The position numbers were made by a program, and so were the translations under genes. A stretch of DNA of 64,000 bases from Platycnemis pennipes (lineage: Eukaryota > Arthropoda > Insecta > Odonata > Platycnemididae), in assembly GCA_933228895.1 (NCBI GenBank), contig OW121853.1, positions 11,290,494 to 11,354,493 on the forward strand, given 5' to 3'. Every line of letters begins with the position of its first letter. The first letter of the stretch is position 1. This document shows, in pieces, positions 1 through 10,190 of the stretch. The notes under the pieces were generated by a model. The model saw only the letters and a program-made list of their open reading frames with translations. It made no database searches and had not been told where the DNA came from.

Positions 1-1054
1 GGTCCACACGATGATGCCCTCCAACATTCCAAGCGACAAACGAGCTTCACCTACAAACTCAGGATGCGGTGACAATATGTGTGCACTGCGTGAGTGAACC
101 GTAGCCTTTACAGTGATACAAAGTATATACAGCCTTGACAGTGATACAAAATATATACGGAAAACGAGGACTGCAATGAAGCCACTTTACGCATTTTCCG
201 CGCGCATTTACCGAGGCTGTAAATATTAGACTCCATTATTTGCAAGCACAATGTAGAATTTTTTGCAGTTTAAAAAAAAAAAAATTCACATACTTAGTAA
301 ATTTATCTAGTACTAAAAATACAGAAACTAACAGTGATGCACGATAATGAAGTAGAATTCGATTGAATTGCTGAATTAATGCAATAAACATGTATAAAGT
401 TATTGGTAAATGAAGAGAAAACGTGTTCGAGTCAAATTGGCGCATTTGGGTCTTTTCGGTAGATCCACTGATTATTTAAAAAGTAATGACCCCCATTTTT
501 GTCAAAATATTATAATTTTAAAGAATATCTAAAATGATCAAAAGTCAAGAAATATGAGCGATGCAGTGCCGATACTTAGGGACTGTCAGGAAAAACAAAT
601 CGAATGCACCAAAATGGCGCGTCCGGTCCTTATAGTGGTAATGGGCAATATGCCGTGGTGGATGCATTTTAGGCTTGCGGATGAGTGAGAGAAAAAGCGT
701 TGACTTTTAATGGGATGTCGTCGGGAGTTATAGCAAGCAACAAGATGCAAGAAGTCAGGTGAATGATGATAATGTCTGATATAATGAGCAAATTTTGGGC
801 TATTAAGTCCTGGCTTGCAGTAAACTCTGGACACAGCAAACATCCTTGCCTTGGGTGAATACCAGCACCCGGGTAGGGTTGAAACCTGCCACCTTAGAAT
901 CAGCAGCCGTGAGCTCTACCCCACTTACTTCCACCTAGATTGGCAATAGATTAATTGGATTTAGCAGATGTGATGCAGCGAAATGCATGGATGTACTTCT
1001 ATGTCATTTTGGTATACCTTTAATTTGTAGATCTTCTGTAATAATATGGAGGTC
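1..1054. other. AT-rich non-coding stretch
   Basis: No conserved ORF is visible. There is an A-run near 272-284. At about 858-935 the minus strand reads as a degraded tRNA-like segment with a B-box-like GGTTTCAACCC, which may be an old SINE head. I take this as intronic or intergenic sequence upstream of the recognised gene. Confidence 0.5.
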
Positions 1055-1241
1055 ATGTAGGTGTGGTGGCTGAAGTACCGTCTTTCGTTCCAGGTTCTAA
1101 TTCCGATTGAAACAGACATTTTTCATTATTGTATCGGTCCCCTTTCGAGATCTGTGTGGAGAACACCTTGAGTTCAGTACTCCGTCCGTCGGACATGATG
1201 TTAAACCGTGGTCCCCTTGACGCCTTTCGTTAAGGGGGTTA
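1055..1241 (+). repeat. SINE family 1, 5' half of an interrupted copy
   Basis: It begins with the tRNA-like head GTGTGGTGGCTGAAGTACCG, has a decayed B box (GGTTCTAATTCC), and then the family body with the motif TCCGTCCGTCGG. It matches the first two thirds of the better-preserved copy at 33860-34159. The remaining 3' part reappears at about 1980-2100, so one SINE appears to have been split. Confidence 0.7.
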
Positions 1242-1974
1242 GGAGGTTGATCCGAAAAGTGAAAGTCATGTCATTTTTTATATATTTCCAGCACTTATAG
1301 AACTAAAGTTCCTCTATCTAATAAAGTAAAGATAATTATACCAACCCATACTCCTTTTTGAACAAATTGTATTTGAAATTACATACGATTAACGGCGAGA
1401 ATGGCCATCACATGGGAATATAACGTTTAAAAATACCATAGTGACATGTCATTTTTGCAAAAAACTGATATTTTATGCGTAATGTCACAAGAAATAAAAT
1501 GACACGAAAATAGGGCATCAACCCACCGAATTTTTCGCGAAATCCACCAATTTATGCGCTAATATCAGACGAAATGCGTTAGTTGACTTCAAGTGGCGCT
1601 GCGGTCGCTCTAGCCAAAATGTATGGCGTATGAATAATATCATTACTAATGAGATATTAAAGAATATTTCAGAAAAATATTATAACACAACGTTTGATAG
1701 AAATATTCTGGTGTTATACATTAGTCAATTCATTGAGTACATGAATTTATTTCTGTAACGTAAATGCTGAATTGACTCCATCGTCGAGCTGATTAAAATT
1801 ATCATAAAAAAATAAATCCTTGGACTTTCCATCGTATTCATTGTGATACTTATGACTTTCAATAGCTAGGTAATTTTCTTTGTGGAGTAAGGATCACTTA
1901 GCAGGCATATGCTCGTACTTAAATTAATAAGATTCCTTAGACAACTTGACTCAAGCAGTCGCGAGCCAACCTCC
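1242..1974. mobile_element. 733-bp insertion with short inverted ends, splitting a SINE
   Basis: The two ends are inverted: GGAGGTTGATCCG on the left and CGAGCCAACCTCC on the right, with eight perfect terminal bases. It sits exactly between the 5' and 3' parts of a SINE. The flanks on both sides look alike (TTAAGGGGGTTA and TTCAGGGTGGGTA), a possible imperfect target duplication. No transposase is visible, so it would be non-autonomous. The superfamily is not resolved. The GGAGG start resembles the TTAA-flanked family at 16929 and 36420, but the rest of the sequence does not. Confidence 0.5.
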
Positions 1975-2105
1975 TTCAGGGTGGGTAAGGTTATTGTCGG
2001 GTTTCTTTCCACCCTTTCTCCTTTCTCTGAAAAATCCTACCTGTAACCAATTGTCAACTTATCCTAAATTGCGAAAATAACCTTAGTTATTGGTCGCCAA
2101 ACTCG
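1975..2105 (+). repeat. SINE family 1, 3' part of the interrupted copy
   Basis: The sequence from the GTCGGGTTTCTTTCCACCC motif through the TTATTGGTCGCC ending matches the 3' third of SINE family 1 at 33860-34159, in the same orientation as 1055-1241. Confidence 0.65.
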
Positions 2106-4002
2106 GACAGTAACTACTGTTACTGATTCTATGGAAATTAACATTGCTGCTCATAAAAAATTCGCGGCTATTTTATCTGGATTTTGCCATCAGGGGGGCT
2201 GTACTTAGTTCTAATCCATGAGCTGTCGTTTGAGTTGCTCTGAGCCTGCTATCGGGCGCAGAATGCACGTTCCGCCGGAGAGTAAGCGATGCCGCAGTGA
2301 CCCTTGGGCCGTTTAGCCGATCCGGCCGTGGCTCTCTCGTGAGCTCGTGCCGTAATTTCCGGTCGGGCGATTAAGGCGCGAGGGGAGGGCGAGGCGTTAT
2401 CGCGTTCGAGCATCGCGGGCCGATGTCTGCAAATCCTTGGGAGAGGAGGAGCTAAGAGGAGAGATACACGCGCCGGGATCTCGGAGGCCATGCCCTCCCC
2501 CGATAATGTACCCCTGCTTAAAAATTCCCCGGATCCGAAGCAGGTAGTATTACCTGCGGATTCCACCGCATCCCTGGCGACTGCTTTGCGGACTGTTTTT
2601 GCTTCGTTGCGGGGATCGCGTGGGCGAATGGGGAAGCGAGGGTGTGCTCCGGAATGGCCCTTTCCTCCGACGCGGACCGTGGTTAGGCGAGAGGAGTGGC
2701 TTCCTGCTCCTCTTTTCAAATCAGCCCCCCTCCCGCCCCCCTCTCGCCCCCTTTTTGCCCCGGAAGCTCCCGGCGACGCGCACTGCACCCCAATGATTGC
2801 CCCGCCGCCCTCCGTCACAGATCCAGATCGCGTGGACACCGACCAACCCGTGCCATCCTTGAACGAGTGTGGACGCGCTATTTCATGAACGTTTTGATTC
2901 TTAGGCAGGAATTTCTATCAATACTTTCCCTAGAGTTGAATGGAATTGGAACTGAGGGGTGGATTTTGGCCTCCCGATCCCTTGTGATGGTACAGGCACT
3001 TCCAATAAAAAGTTACCACTTCAGAGCCGAAATTTTTCTATGCCCCGATTTGATGGTGATTTGACAACTCTGCGTCACGGCTTCCCCCTGGCGGTGCCTC
3101 GCGAAATTGTAACCGAAAACAAACCCCTTTCCCTCTCCCCCCCCTCCTTTACCTTTTTAGCAGAAGGGACAAAGGGATTACTGAACGGTCGGTCTTCTCA
3201 TATCCTATGGTGGGCGCTCCATGGTCGTTTTTTCCGACTCGTGCTGAACGACATTTGAAGTCCTAAACATACCTCTACGCTCGCCACCGTCGCATAGCGG
3301 TCGGAAATCGGAAAAAGCTGGACAAAATTCAAAAATAGCTTTCTTTGAGATATAACTTGTACATTTTACAGGTGCAACCATCTTAACTCTTCGAAGCCTC
3401 ATATTGAAGTCATTAATAATAAGCTCCAATGTTTAGAATACGGTTCTCATGTGTATGATGCTTTCTTGAAAACGTAACTGACTCCTTTTCTCATCATACC
3501 GTTTATATAACTGTCGCATAAATTTTTCAATCCTCACTCACCCTTTATTTCTCAGTTATTGGCTTCTGGTTAAAGCGTACTCAGCGTAAAGTAATCCTGG
3601 TATTCGTCTTCTACAGCTTTTCATGAATTATGCTCGTGTGAATGTGAGTGGTGCCATTCAATTATCCTTTATTTTCGTGAACCTTATTGGCCGTAAGTCA
3701 TCATGGGGATATATTTAAAACGTTAGATTGTCCGCCTAGAAATGAGAAATCATTCCTCCGAATTTTTATGCATGTTTACTGTAGGAACTTAGAGATTCAA
3801 TGTTTTGATGGAAAAGGATTGCTTCATAAAATACCACGAGATGTAGTGTTGTGTAGATGTAGACAAAATGCGTGTAGTCCAATCATTCAGGGCACCCAGA
3901 AGAAGAATTAGTGCATATGTAATATTTCGGAAGGGAGTTCCTAACTTCTGGAGGATAAATAACTGATTACTTACATATTTTCGGATAATTACTCTAATTA
4001 GG
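2106..4002. other. Non-coding, with a GC-rich island at about 2230-2900
   Basis: The stretch at 2230-2900 is CpG- and C-rich (runs of CCCC and CTCC on the + strand) and gives overlapping open frames on both strands. None resembles a protein family. After 2900 the sequence returns to AT-rich DNA with no recognisable gene or repeat. Confidence 0.45.
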
Positions 4003-4587
4003 TCACATGGCATGAATATTATCAGTCACCTCTAGACGATATAATCGTTTTATTTTCAAATATAAATTGGATTTCCCAAAGCATACGCTGATTCTCAAAC
4101 ATGAAAACAAAAATGACTTGGAAATGAATGATTCCACACTTTTATTAACAAAACCGACCGCAGTTTCGACGGCTATAGCGTCATCATCAAGGCAACATAT
4201 AGTGTGAAACAAGTGCCGAAGGAATGGCCTTAAATACAAAACAGCAGGGGGGTGGGGTAAAGGCATGGTGTGGGAAGGGGGTGGATCACTTGCGGTTGAC
4301 TTGGGCAAGGAGTTCGTTTGGTAGGAAGATGGAGGGGGGAGGGGGCCTGGAGGTGGAAACGCTTTCCCTTGGTTGAAGGTTAGTGGAGGGGTTGGGGACT
4401 GGTGTGGTATGGGACATATTATAAAGGGTGATGATTTAAACTCTGCCATGTAATTTAAAATAGTTATATTCTGAGATTTGGAGTGTTTTACAATTTCATG
4501 TCGTTCAAAAAAATCCAGTTTAAACTTTTTGTCACACAACTTTTGTTCATAAAAGTGTGGAATATACCAAGTCATTTTTATTTTCAT
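4003..4587 (-). pseudogene. Retroelement ORF fragment, Penelope-like candidate
   Basis: This is a 194-codon open frame on the minus strand. Its first third is ordinary protein-like sequence, with the segment FKLDFFERHEIVKHSKSQN and a following LNYMAEFKSSPF. That resembles, from memory, the C-terminal end of Penelope-type or similar retroelement proteins. The middle is a Pro-rich stretch from a purine/pyrimidine tract and is probably not conserved. The last part overlaps a sequence reading CGAAACTGCGGTCGG and CATCATC nearby, of a kind often found at the 3' ends of such elements. In the presumed reading frame there is a stop just upstream of the first ATG, so this is a truncated remnant, not a gene with a true start. 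Family assignment is tentative. Confidence 0.35.
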
Positions 4588-5699
4588 GATGATTCAATTC
4601 CACAAAGTCACACCTGAGGATATTTATTCGATTCTCAAACGATCACTGTCGTTAAAGGCATAATTTTTTAGATATTGCTTAATCGTGCTCCTAAATCACC
4701 AATTTTTTTTCGCGATCAAGAGCACTCGCGCATAGACTCTTTGGATTATGTCTACAGTCCCTGGGCCTCGGGCCCGTGGCTACGGCACTAGTTGCCAACA
4801 TTTCTGAAACCAGTCGGCCATCGAATAGTAGTGGGATTGATCCTTCGGGAGGGAATAATCGGAGAAGACGTGCCGGTGTAAGACTCGGGGTATCTCGGGC
4901 GGAATGGATTTGCCGAGTCCCCAACTCTTATCACTCAGCGCGGGCGCGGTTCCCCCCCCCCCCCCCTCTCCCTTTGCAGGCCACCCCCTCCCCTATTTGT
5001 TTCCCTAATTCATTCCGTCTCTAATCCATTCCCGTGCCCTCTTCCCCGTAATCCCCACACGCCGCTCCTCCTCTTTTTGCTGCTCGATGATCCCAGGTGC
5101 AGACCCAGGAAAGCCCGCGTGACGCCACGCCTTAACTCAACCCCGTCCTTTTATTCCCCGCCACCCCCTTCAGCCTTTCTTTCCGACGCTTTAAGCCTCC
5201 CTCCGCCCCCCGACAGCTCCCCTTGAGCTTGACCGCCCCTCCCTCCGCTGGACGAACAACCCGCTTAGCGAAATTATGGTTTGCACAAAGAGAATCCCCC
5301 TTCTCCCCCATGCGGACCTCTCCTCTTCCCCCGGCTCTCTTCTTCCGCTTCGGCAAAAAACGGGCGTGCCCCACTCCCGCTTATCCCTCCTCTCGCTTCC
5401 TCCTCTCCTGTCCTTTCCATCCTCTCCTCTTCCCGTTCTCCAATTTCATTGCGAGGTCCTCCGGGTTTTGCTTGCATCTAATTGTAAGCGTATGTCTGGT
5501 ACGGGTCTTTTACGATATGCTCTGGTATCCAAATGTAGGCTTTTCGAATATTATAAGGATAGCTACTCATTACAATGATTATTGTTCCGCAATCTTCCAG
5601 AAAATAATCTTTACTTATGATTCGGGTCAAACTACGTATGCTCGCAGCTTCATATGGTGCACTCTATAAATCCTCTGCGTTCATTACTTTTCATCATCA
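4588..5699. other. Non-coding with a pyrimidine-rich island at about 4920-5460
   Basis: The island carries a run of about 15 C residues near 4951 and long CT-rich stretches on the + strand. Several overlapping ORFs arise only because the tract lacks A/G-rich stop codons. No protein family, splice pair or repeat was recognised. Confidence 0.45.
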
Positions 5700-6522
5700 T
5701 TGGTCAACAATCCTAGGATTGGTTTGGCGCAGTTTTCCACTCGATTCTTCTATCAGCCAACCTTTTCATCGTGACGTAATTCTTCTCTTTTACATCCTTC
5801 ACAACCTGTTCCATGTATCTCATACGAGGCCTGCCTTTTCCAATCTTCCCGTTCACTTTTCCCTCGACGATAGTCTTCATCAGGCCATCGTGTCTCAGTA
5901 TATGGGCGATTAAGTTGTCCCTTCTTCTTTTTAGAGTTGTCAGCAGACTTCTCTTTTCTCCCACTCTTCTTAGGACTTCCTCATTACTTACTCGGTCGAT
6001 GCATTTTATGTTCATCATTCTTCTGTAGCACCACATTTCAAATGCTTCCACCCTTTTCTTCTCCGCTGCTGTCATCGTCCATGCCTCACTGCTGTAAAGA
6101 AACATGCTCCAGATGTATGTTCTTATGAACTGTTTCTTTACTTCTACACTTGTATTTCTAGCTGTAAAAAGATTCTTCTATTGATAGAACGTCCTCTTTG
6201 CCTGGGATATTCTACTAACTATTTCTTTCTTTTTTCGTCCATCGTTGGTTACTTGGCTTCCTAGGTAACAGAACTCTTTCACCTCTTCAATTTTTTGTTT
6301 TCCTAGTTTGACATTTGATTTTGCCTCTTCTTTCTTCCTGCACACCAATATCTTAGTCTTCTTCTTTTTTATCGTCAACTGATATCTGGCCATTGTCCTT
6401 TGCATGGTTACTACAATGTTATTCAGATCCCTCTCTGTCTTTGCAACGAGTGCTATGTCATCAGCGAATCGTAGCATGCTTATTTTTTCTCCGTGGATAA
6501 TTAATTTAAGAATCTTTATTTT
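5700..6522 (-). mobile_element. Non-LTR retrotransposon (LINE), 3' end
   Basis: On the minus strand one reading frame runs from about 6522 to 5713, interrupted only by a TAG at 6178-6180. The upstream part carries the reverse-transcriptase active-site motif FADD (6457-6468) within LRFADDIALVAKT, followed by lysine-rich thumb sequence. The downstream part has FEMWCYRRM, SNEEVLRR and HILRHD, typical of the C-terminal region of insect endonuclease/reverse-transcriptase LINEs. After the stop, the element ends near a short ATG repeat (CATCAT on the + strand). It is 5'-truncated: the frame meets a stop just upstream of the thumb region and no endonuclease is present. Fragments of the same family lie at 32868, 52473 and 60484, and a relative at 9050-10190. 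Confidence 0.85.
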
Positions 6523-7804
6523 TGTGTACTGACCAATGCATTGAAGTTAGAAATGTACATTTACAACTCATTATAGTTGTAGCTGACATGAAACGGACCG
6601 AGAATTGTTCGATTGATAAAAATTCCAATTGCGTTGGTGCGCTCATTTATTGATGTCATTCTTTTGTTAGTATAACTGCGGATTTAGTATCCCGTTATAG
6701 ATTAAAGAAACTGTATCCATTCTGTGCAGTCGGGAAATGCTAGATGGCTGCCTCCTTGGCCATATATATTTTGAAATATAATTAAGACCTGAAGATGTAA
6801 CTACGTTATGAAACCCGGGTCGTTCCTATTTAAATATAAAGTGAACCTAACAAAGTTTCATTCTTTTATTTTTCACTATGGAAAGGTATCACATAGTTAA
6901 GCCTGAAGTTATCAGCTATATTTTAAAATATTTTTTCTATTTTACTGGCTTAGCTGTGTCTGCGCCTTTGATTACCGTATTTGTTATGGATGGATGCTCC
7001 TCGTGTAGAAGCGGATTCCGCACTCAGGGAACCATTATAATTTAATGCTTTTGGATCAAATCCCAAAAAGGGAGGTGAGAAATTATTTGGGTTAGTGCTC
7101 CATATTTTTATAAGGGAAAACAACATACGCCTCGGAGGAATATTTTACTGTGGAGACTCTTCCCTGGATGCTTATGCGGGGGCTCGAACCTGTGAGTATT
7201 ATTTGTAGGTTCTTGCCCTGGGTTTCGGAATCAATGAGTACACGGTGAAGAGGGGAAAAGAAGGCTCTTTGTTACCGGTGTCGGAGCAGGGACGTCGATG
7301 CAGAGGATCGTCGGATGCGTGGGCGGAGCCGGAAGCGGTAGCGTCCTGGGCGCCTAGACCCAACCGGGGCACTAACTGAACTCTTACCCTAGCCCTCACT
7401 TTACTTTAGTTGATTATGGCGTTTAGTTGTTAATGGCGACGCTACGACCCACGGAACTCGGAGGAGACTCGGAACTCTGTAATACACTTCCCTCGGATCT
7501 CGCACTGGCTGCGTAATCTTCACTTGACACACTGAGAGCATCCGAATAAATCCGATAGTCACGACATTATGGTAACTTTTCATTAGTGAATGCCTGTCGT
7601 CCATCATCCGCGTATATTTTCGTAATATTGTTAAATTATCCTTCTTATCGGTTTAGGATATTCTAATCTTATGATATTTAATCTTTATTATTATGCTATC
7701 ACTGGAGTTCTCTTTTATTATTCCAGCACATTAATTTTTGTCTTTTACTGTCCATCTCATCGGTGTGCTGATAACCATTGCTTGCTTCTCTTTGAACAAT
7801 TATC
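6523..7804. other. AT-rich non-coding stretch
   Basis: No supported gene. At about 6785-6840 the + strand reads GACCTGAAGATGTAACTACG and then AAACCCGGGTCGTTCC, similar in style to retroelement 3' ends, but too short to classify. The GC-rich block at 7200-7380 contains only unsupported short ORFs. Confidence 0.4.
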
Positions 7805-7995
7805 GAAAACCTCCCGCTACGCTGTGCCCCCGGAATGATCTGGGAGGTTTTAGTATAGTCGATCGAATGGTTTGGGTGTAATATTTGCCAAATGTTACAC
7901 CCAAACCATTCGATCGACTATAAAGGTTTTATGTAAAGGTTCGACCGATGTGAAGGTTGGTGTAATATTTTTCTGGAATCATCTGGGTGGTTTAA
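7805..7995. repeat. Compound hairpin: perfect 28-bp inverted repeat plus flanking repeats
   Basis: Positions 7854-7881 are the exact reverse complement of 7895-7922. The 13-base loop itself contains ATTTG/CAAAT, so almost the whole 69 bp can fold. Outside it, AAAACCTCCC (about 7807-7816) pairs with GGGAGGTTTT (7842-7851). GGAATGATCTGGGAGGTTT (about 7832-7850) is repeated downstream near 7975 as GGAATCATCTGGGTGGTTT. The perfect arms suggest a recent origin, perhaps a very small fold-back transposon. Confidence 0.85.
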
Positions 7996-8160
7996 ACATA
8001 TACCTATTGTTCTTTCGATGCTGTTACTGAAAAAATAACGGAGGCGATTGTTGATTGGTCAGTAGTTTTGATTGTTCCATTCATCATTGATGAGAACATA
8101 CTGGCATGGCATTACGACCTACCCAGGGAAATTTTAGTTTCATTAAGAAACTTTATTGAA

Positions 8161-8698
8161 AATGGGGGCGTTTACTCGGAACCGAAATCGCAATTTTGTA
8201 TACGAAATCGTTAGATGGAAACTAAAAAAGAATTTTAGTGAAAAAATTAATCTTCTAACCACAACTATTCGCTCATAAATCAAAAAATAAAATAAGCAAA
8301 AGGTGACGCCCACCGATTAAACTGCTTTTGTATCATTTACGTCATCCATCTCCTGTCCTGGACTGCTTTCAGGGAAAGGGAAGAGAATGGAGGGGGGTTC
8401 TCAGAAGGTCTTCTCGCACAGATGCTGTCGCAACTGCTCCTATTGTCAGAGTCAGCTGTGTCCCCCTCATTGCGATAAGGCAAAGTAGCTTCTCGGGCTC
8501 AGTTGTGATTGGACGAAGCCGATATATCTCAGAGGTTGCACCACGCCCACTTTTCCGAAAGGGTTAAAAAAATTTCAGTTTCTCGCTGGTTATAACTCGA
8601 GAAATAATTGACGGATCAAAAAACGGAAAAATACGGGTCTTTTTATTTTACAAACGTTATCATATTCGGCAACAAAAAATATGGTAAACGACCCCATT
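8161..8698 (-). mobile_element. ~530-bp inverted-repeat element, family X, copy 1
   Basis: One of four long, highly similar copies. The ends are inverted: AATGGGGGCGTTTAC at the left and GTAAACGACCCCATT at the right. The interior holds the shared blocks CAAAAGGTGACGCCCACCG, TCCGTCAATTATT-like sequence and GGGCGTGGTGCAACC (here on the minus strand). No transposase is encoded, so it is a non-autonomous DNA element. No clear target-site duplication was found. Small ORFs inside it are not conserved between copies. Confidence 0.8.
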
Positions 8699-9049
8699 GA
8701 GGTGATATTTGTTATATAATTGAGTAATGAAGTGTTTGTTCCATTTGTTTCTTTCTGCATTTGTGGTCGAAATCATTCCAATGGAACTATTCTATTGCGT
8801 TTATCATCGTATCGTATTGATTATATTTTTAATTTTTTTTAAAAACTACTTCCTGTGTCTTCTCCATTCACTGATGGTTTGCGATATAGTGGGCTATCTT
8901 CTCATTTTTATTTAGTTCTTATGATTTATTCGAACTCTTGGCCACTCCAGCGTCTAACGTTTCTCAGCAAAGAGAGCTGCCTTCTTACCGAGCCAGCACG
9001 CCCTGAATCTCCCATTCCATTACGTGTGGAGTCAGGTTACATTAGTCAT
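8699..9049. other. AT-rich non-coding stretch
   Basis: Nothing recognisable lies between the family X element and the LINE remnant that follows. Confidence 0.4.
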
Positions 9050-10190
9050 TTCTGGATAACTAACCCAGATAAGATGCTTCCATGATTTTTACAGTTTTCA
9101 TTATCTCCCTATCTCTTCCAGTGGCTTCGTGGATAGCTTCGTTGCCAGTATGTGACATCCTAGGTATTCTACGATATGCCCACATTTCGAATGCCAAATG
9201 TTTGTTCATACTGGCAATTTTCAATGTCCATTTTTCAGCTATGTAGAACAAAATTGACGAATATAGTATTCGGACAATCTAAGTAGCGGAATTCAATTAA
9301 GGTGTGCGTCACAAAATAACCTACTGTAACTTAAATCTACTTATTGCCTGTCCAGTTCTTTCCTTAATTTCCTTTTGTAATTAATACTAAGACCTTTTAA
9401 AATCTTCTATATTTTTAAGAACTTCATTGAATGTCATCTCTGAGCATAAAGGGAGCTGAAGAGAGTACGCAGCCCTGGCGGATGCCTTGTTAAATGTTGT
9501 CCATACTTCTAGTTGTAAAATTTCGACCTTTAGTATTGCTTTTTGTTTCATATATAACATCATCATAAATTGATTGTCTTTGTTTTCAAGGTTGAATTCT
9601 TGTAGTTCATCACTTAACATTGAGTATTTAACACGATTGTGGCTTTGCGAAGTCAAGAAATCATATATGTAATTTTGCTGATTCAGATATTTTGAGACAG
9701 CGTATGTAAACAAAACATTGCCACCCTTGTCCTTAATCCCTTTCCGAGACCTAATTAGTCAGTCTCTAGTTATTCTTTACGTTTCAAGAATATTCGTTTA
9801 TGAATGATTTTAAGTAGCGCTTTGAGAACGTGACTAGTAGGTAAGGCTTATTGATCTAAAATCGTTACAATGTCTAGAGTACGTTTTGGGGAGAGATGCG
9901 AATACTGACTATCTTGTAGTATTTATTCAGTTTTATAGTTCTTGATGAAAAGTTTGTGACAAGAAGATTAAGAGTGTCCCAGTTTATGAGGTACAGCAAT
10001 TCAGAATATACCTCGTTCAGTCTAGGGCTCTTGCTATTTTTTAGCTGTTTGATAACATATTCTACCTCAATTTAATCTTGATCCGTCATCAAGTAGCCCC
10101 ACAAATGCTTTTTTCTGTTGCCTTCGAACACTTCCTTTATTTACAGCTCCCATATTCTCTTCTTATCCTACGTATCTGTTACGTGTTTCC
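9050..10190 (-). mobile_element. Older LINE remnant, reverse-transcriptase fragments
   Basis: Read on the minus strand from right to left there are three blocks in the order expected for a LINE. About 10190-9750 gives degraded palm sequence such as VIKQLKNSKSPRLNEVYSEL. The open frame 9713-9387 gives MKQKAILKVE and later CSEMTFNEVLKN, corresponding to the region just before the active-site motif. 9251-9060 gives WTLKIASMNK and FEMWAYRRI, matching the C-terminal region of the LINE at 5700-6522. The active-site block is missing between the second and third, so there is a deletion. Many stops and frame changes show it is old. Confidence 0.6.

Noticed and set aside
4951..4966. Run of about 15 C residues as a possible functional element
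   Set aside because: It is more likely a simple homopolymer with uncertain length in the assembly.
5223..5669. 148-codon ORF on the + strand
   Set aside because: It lies in a CT-rich tract open in all three + frames and shows no protein-like pattern.
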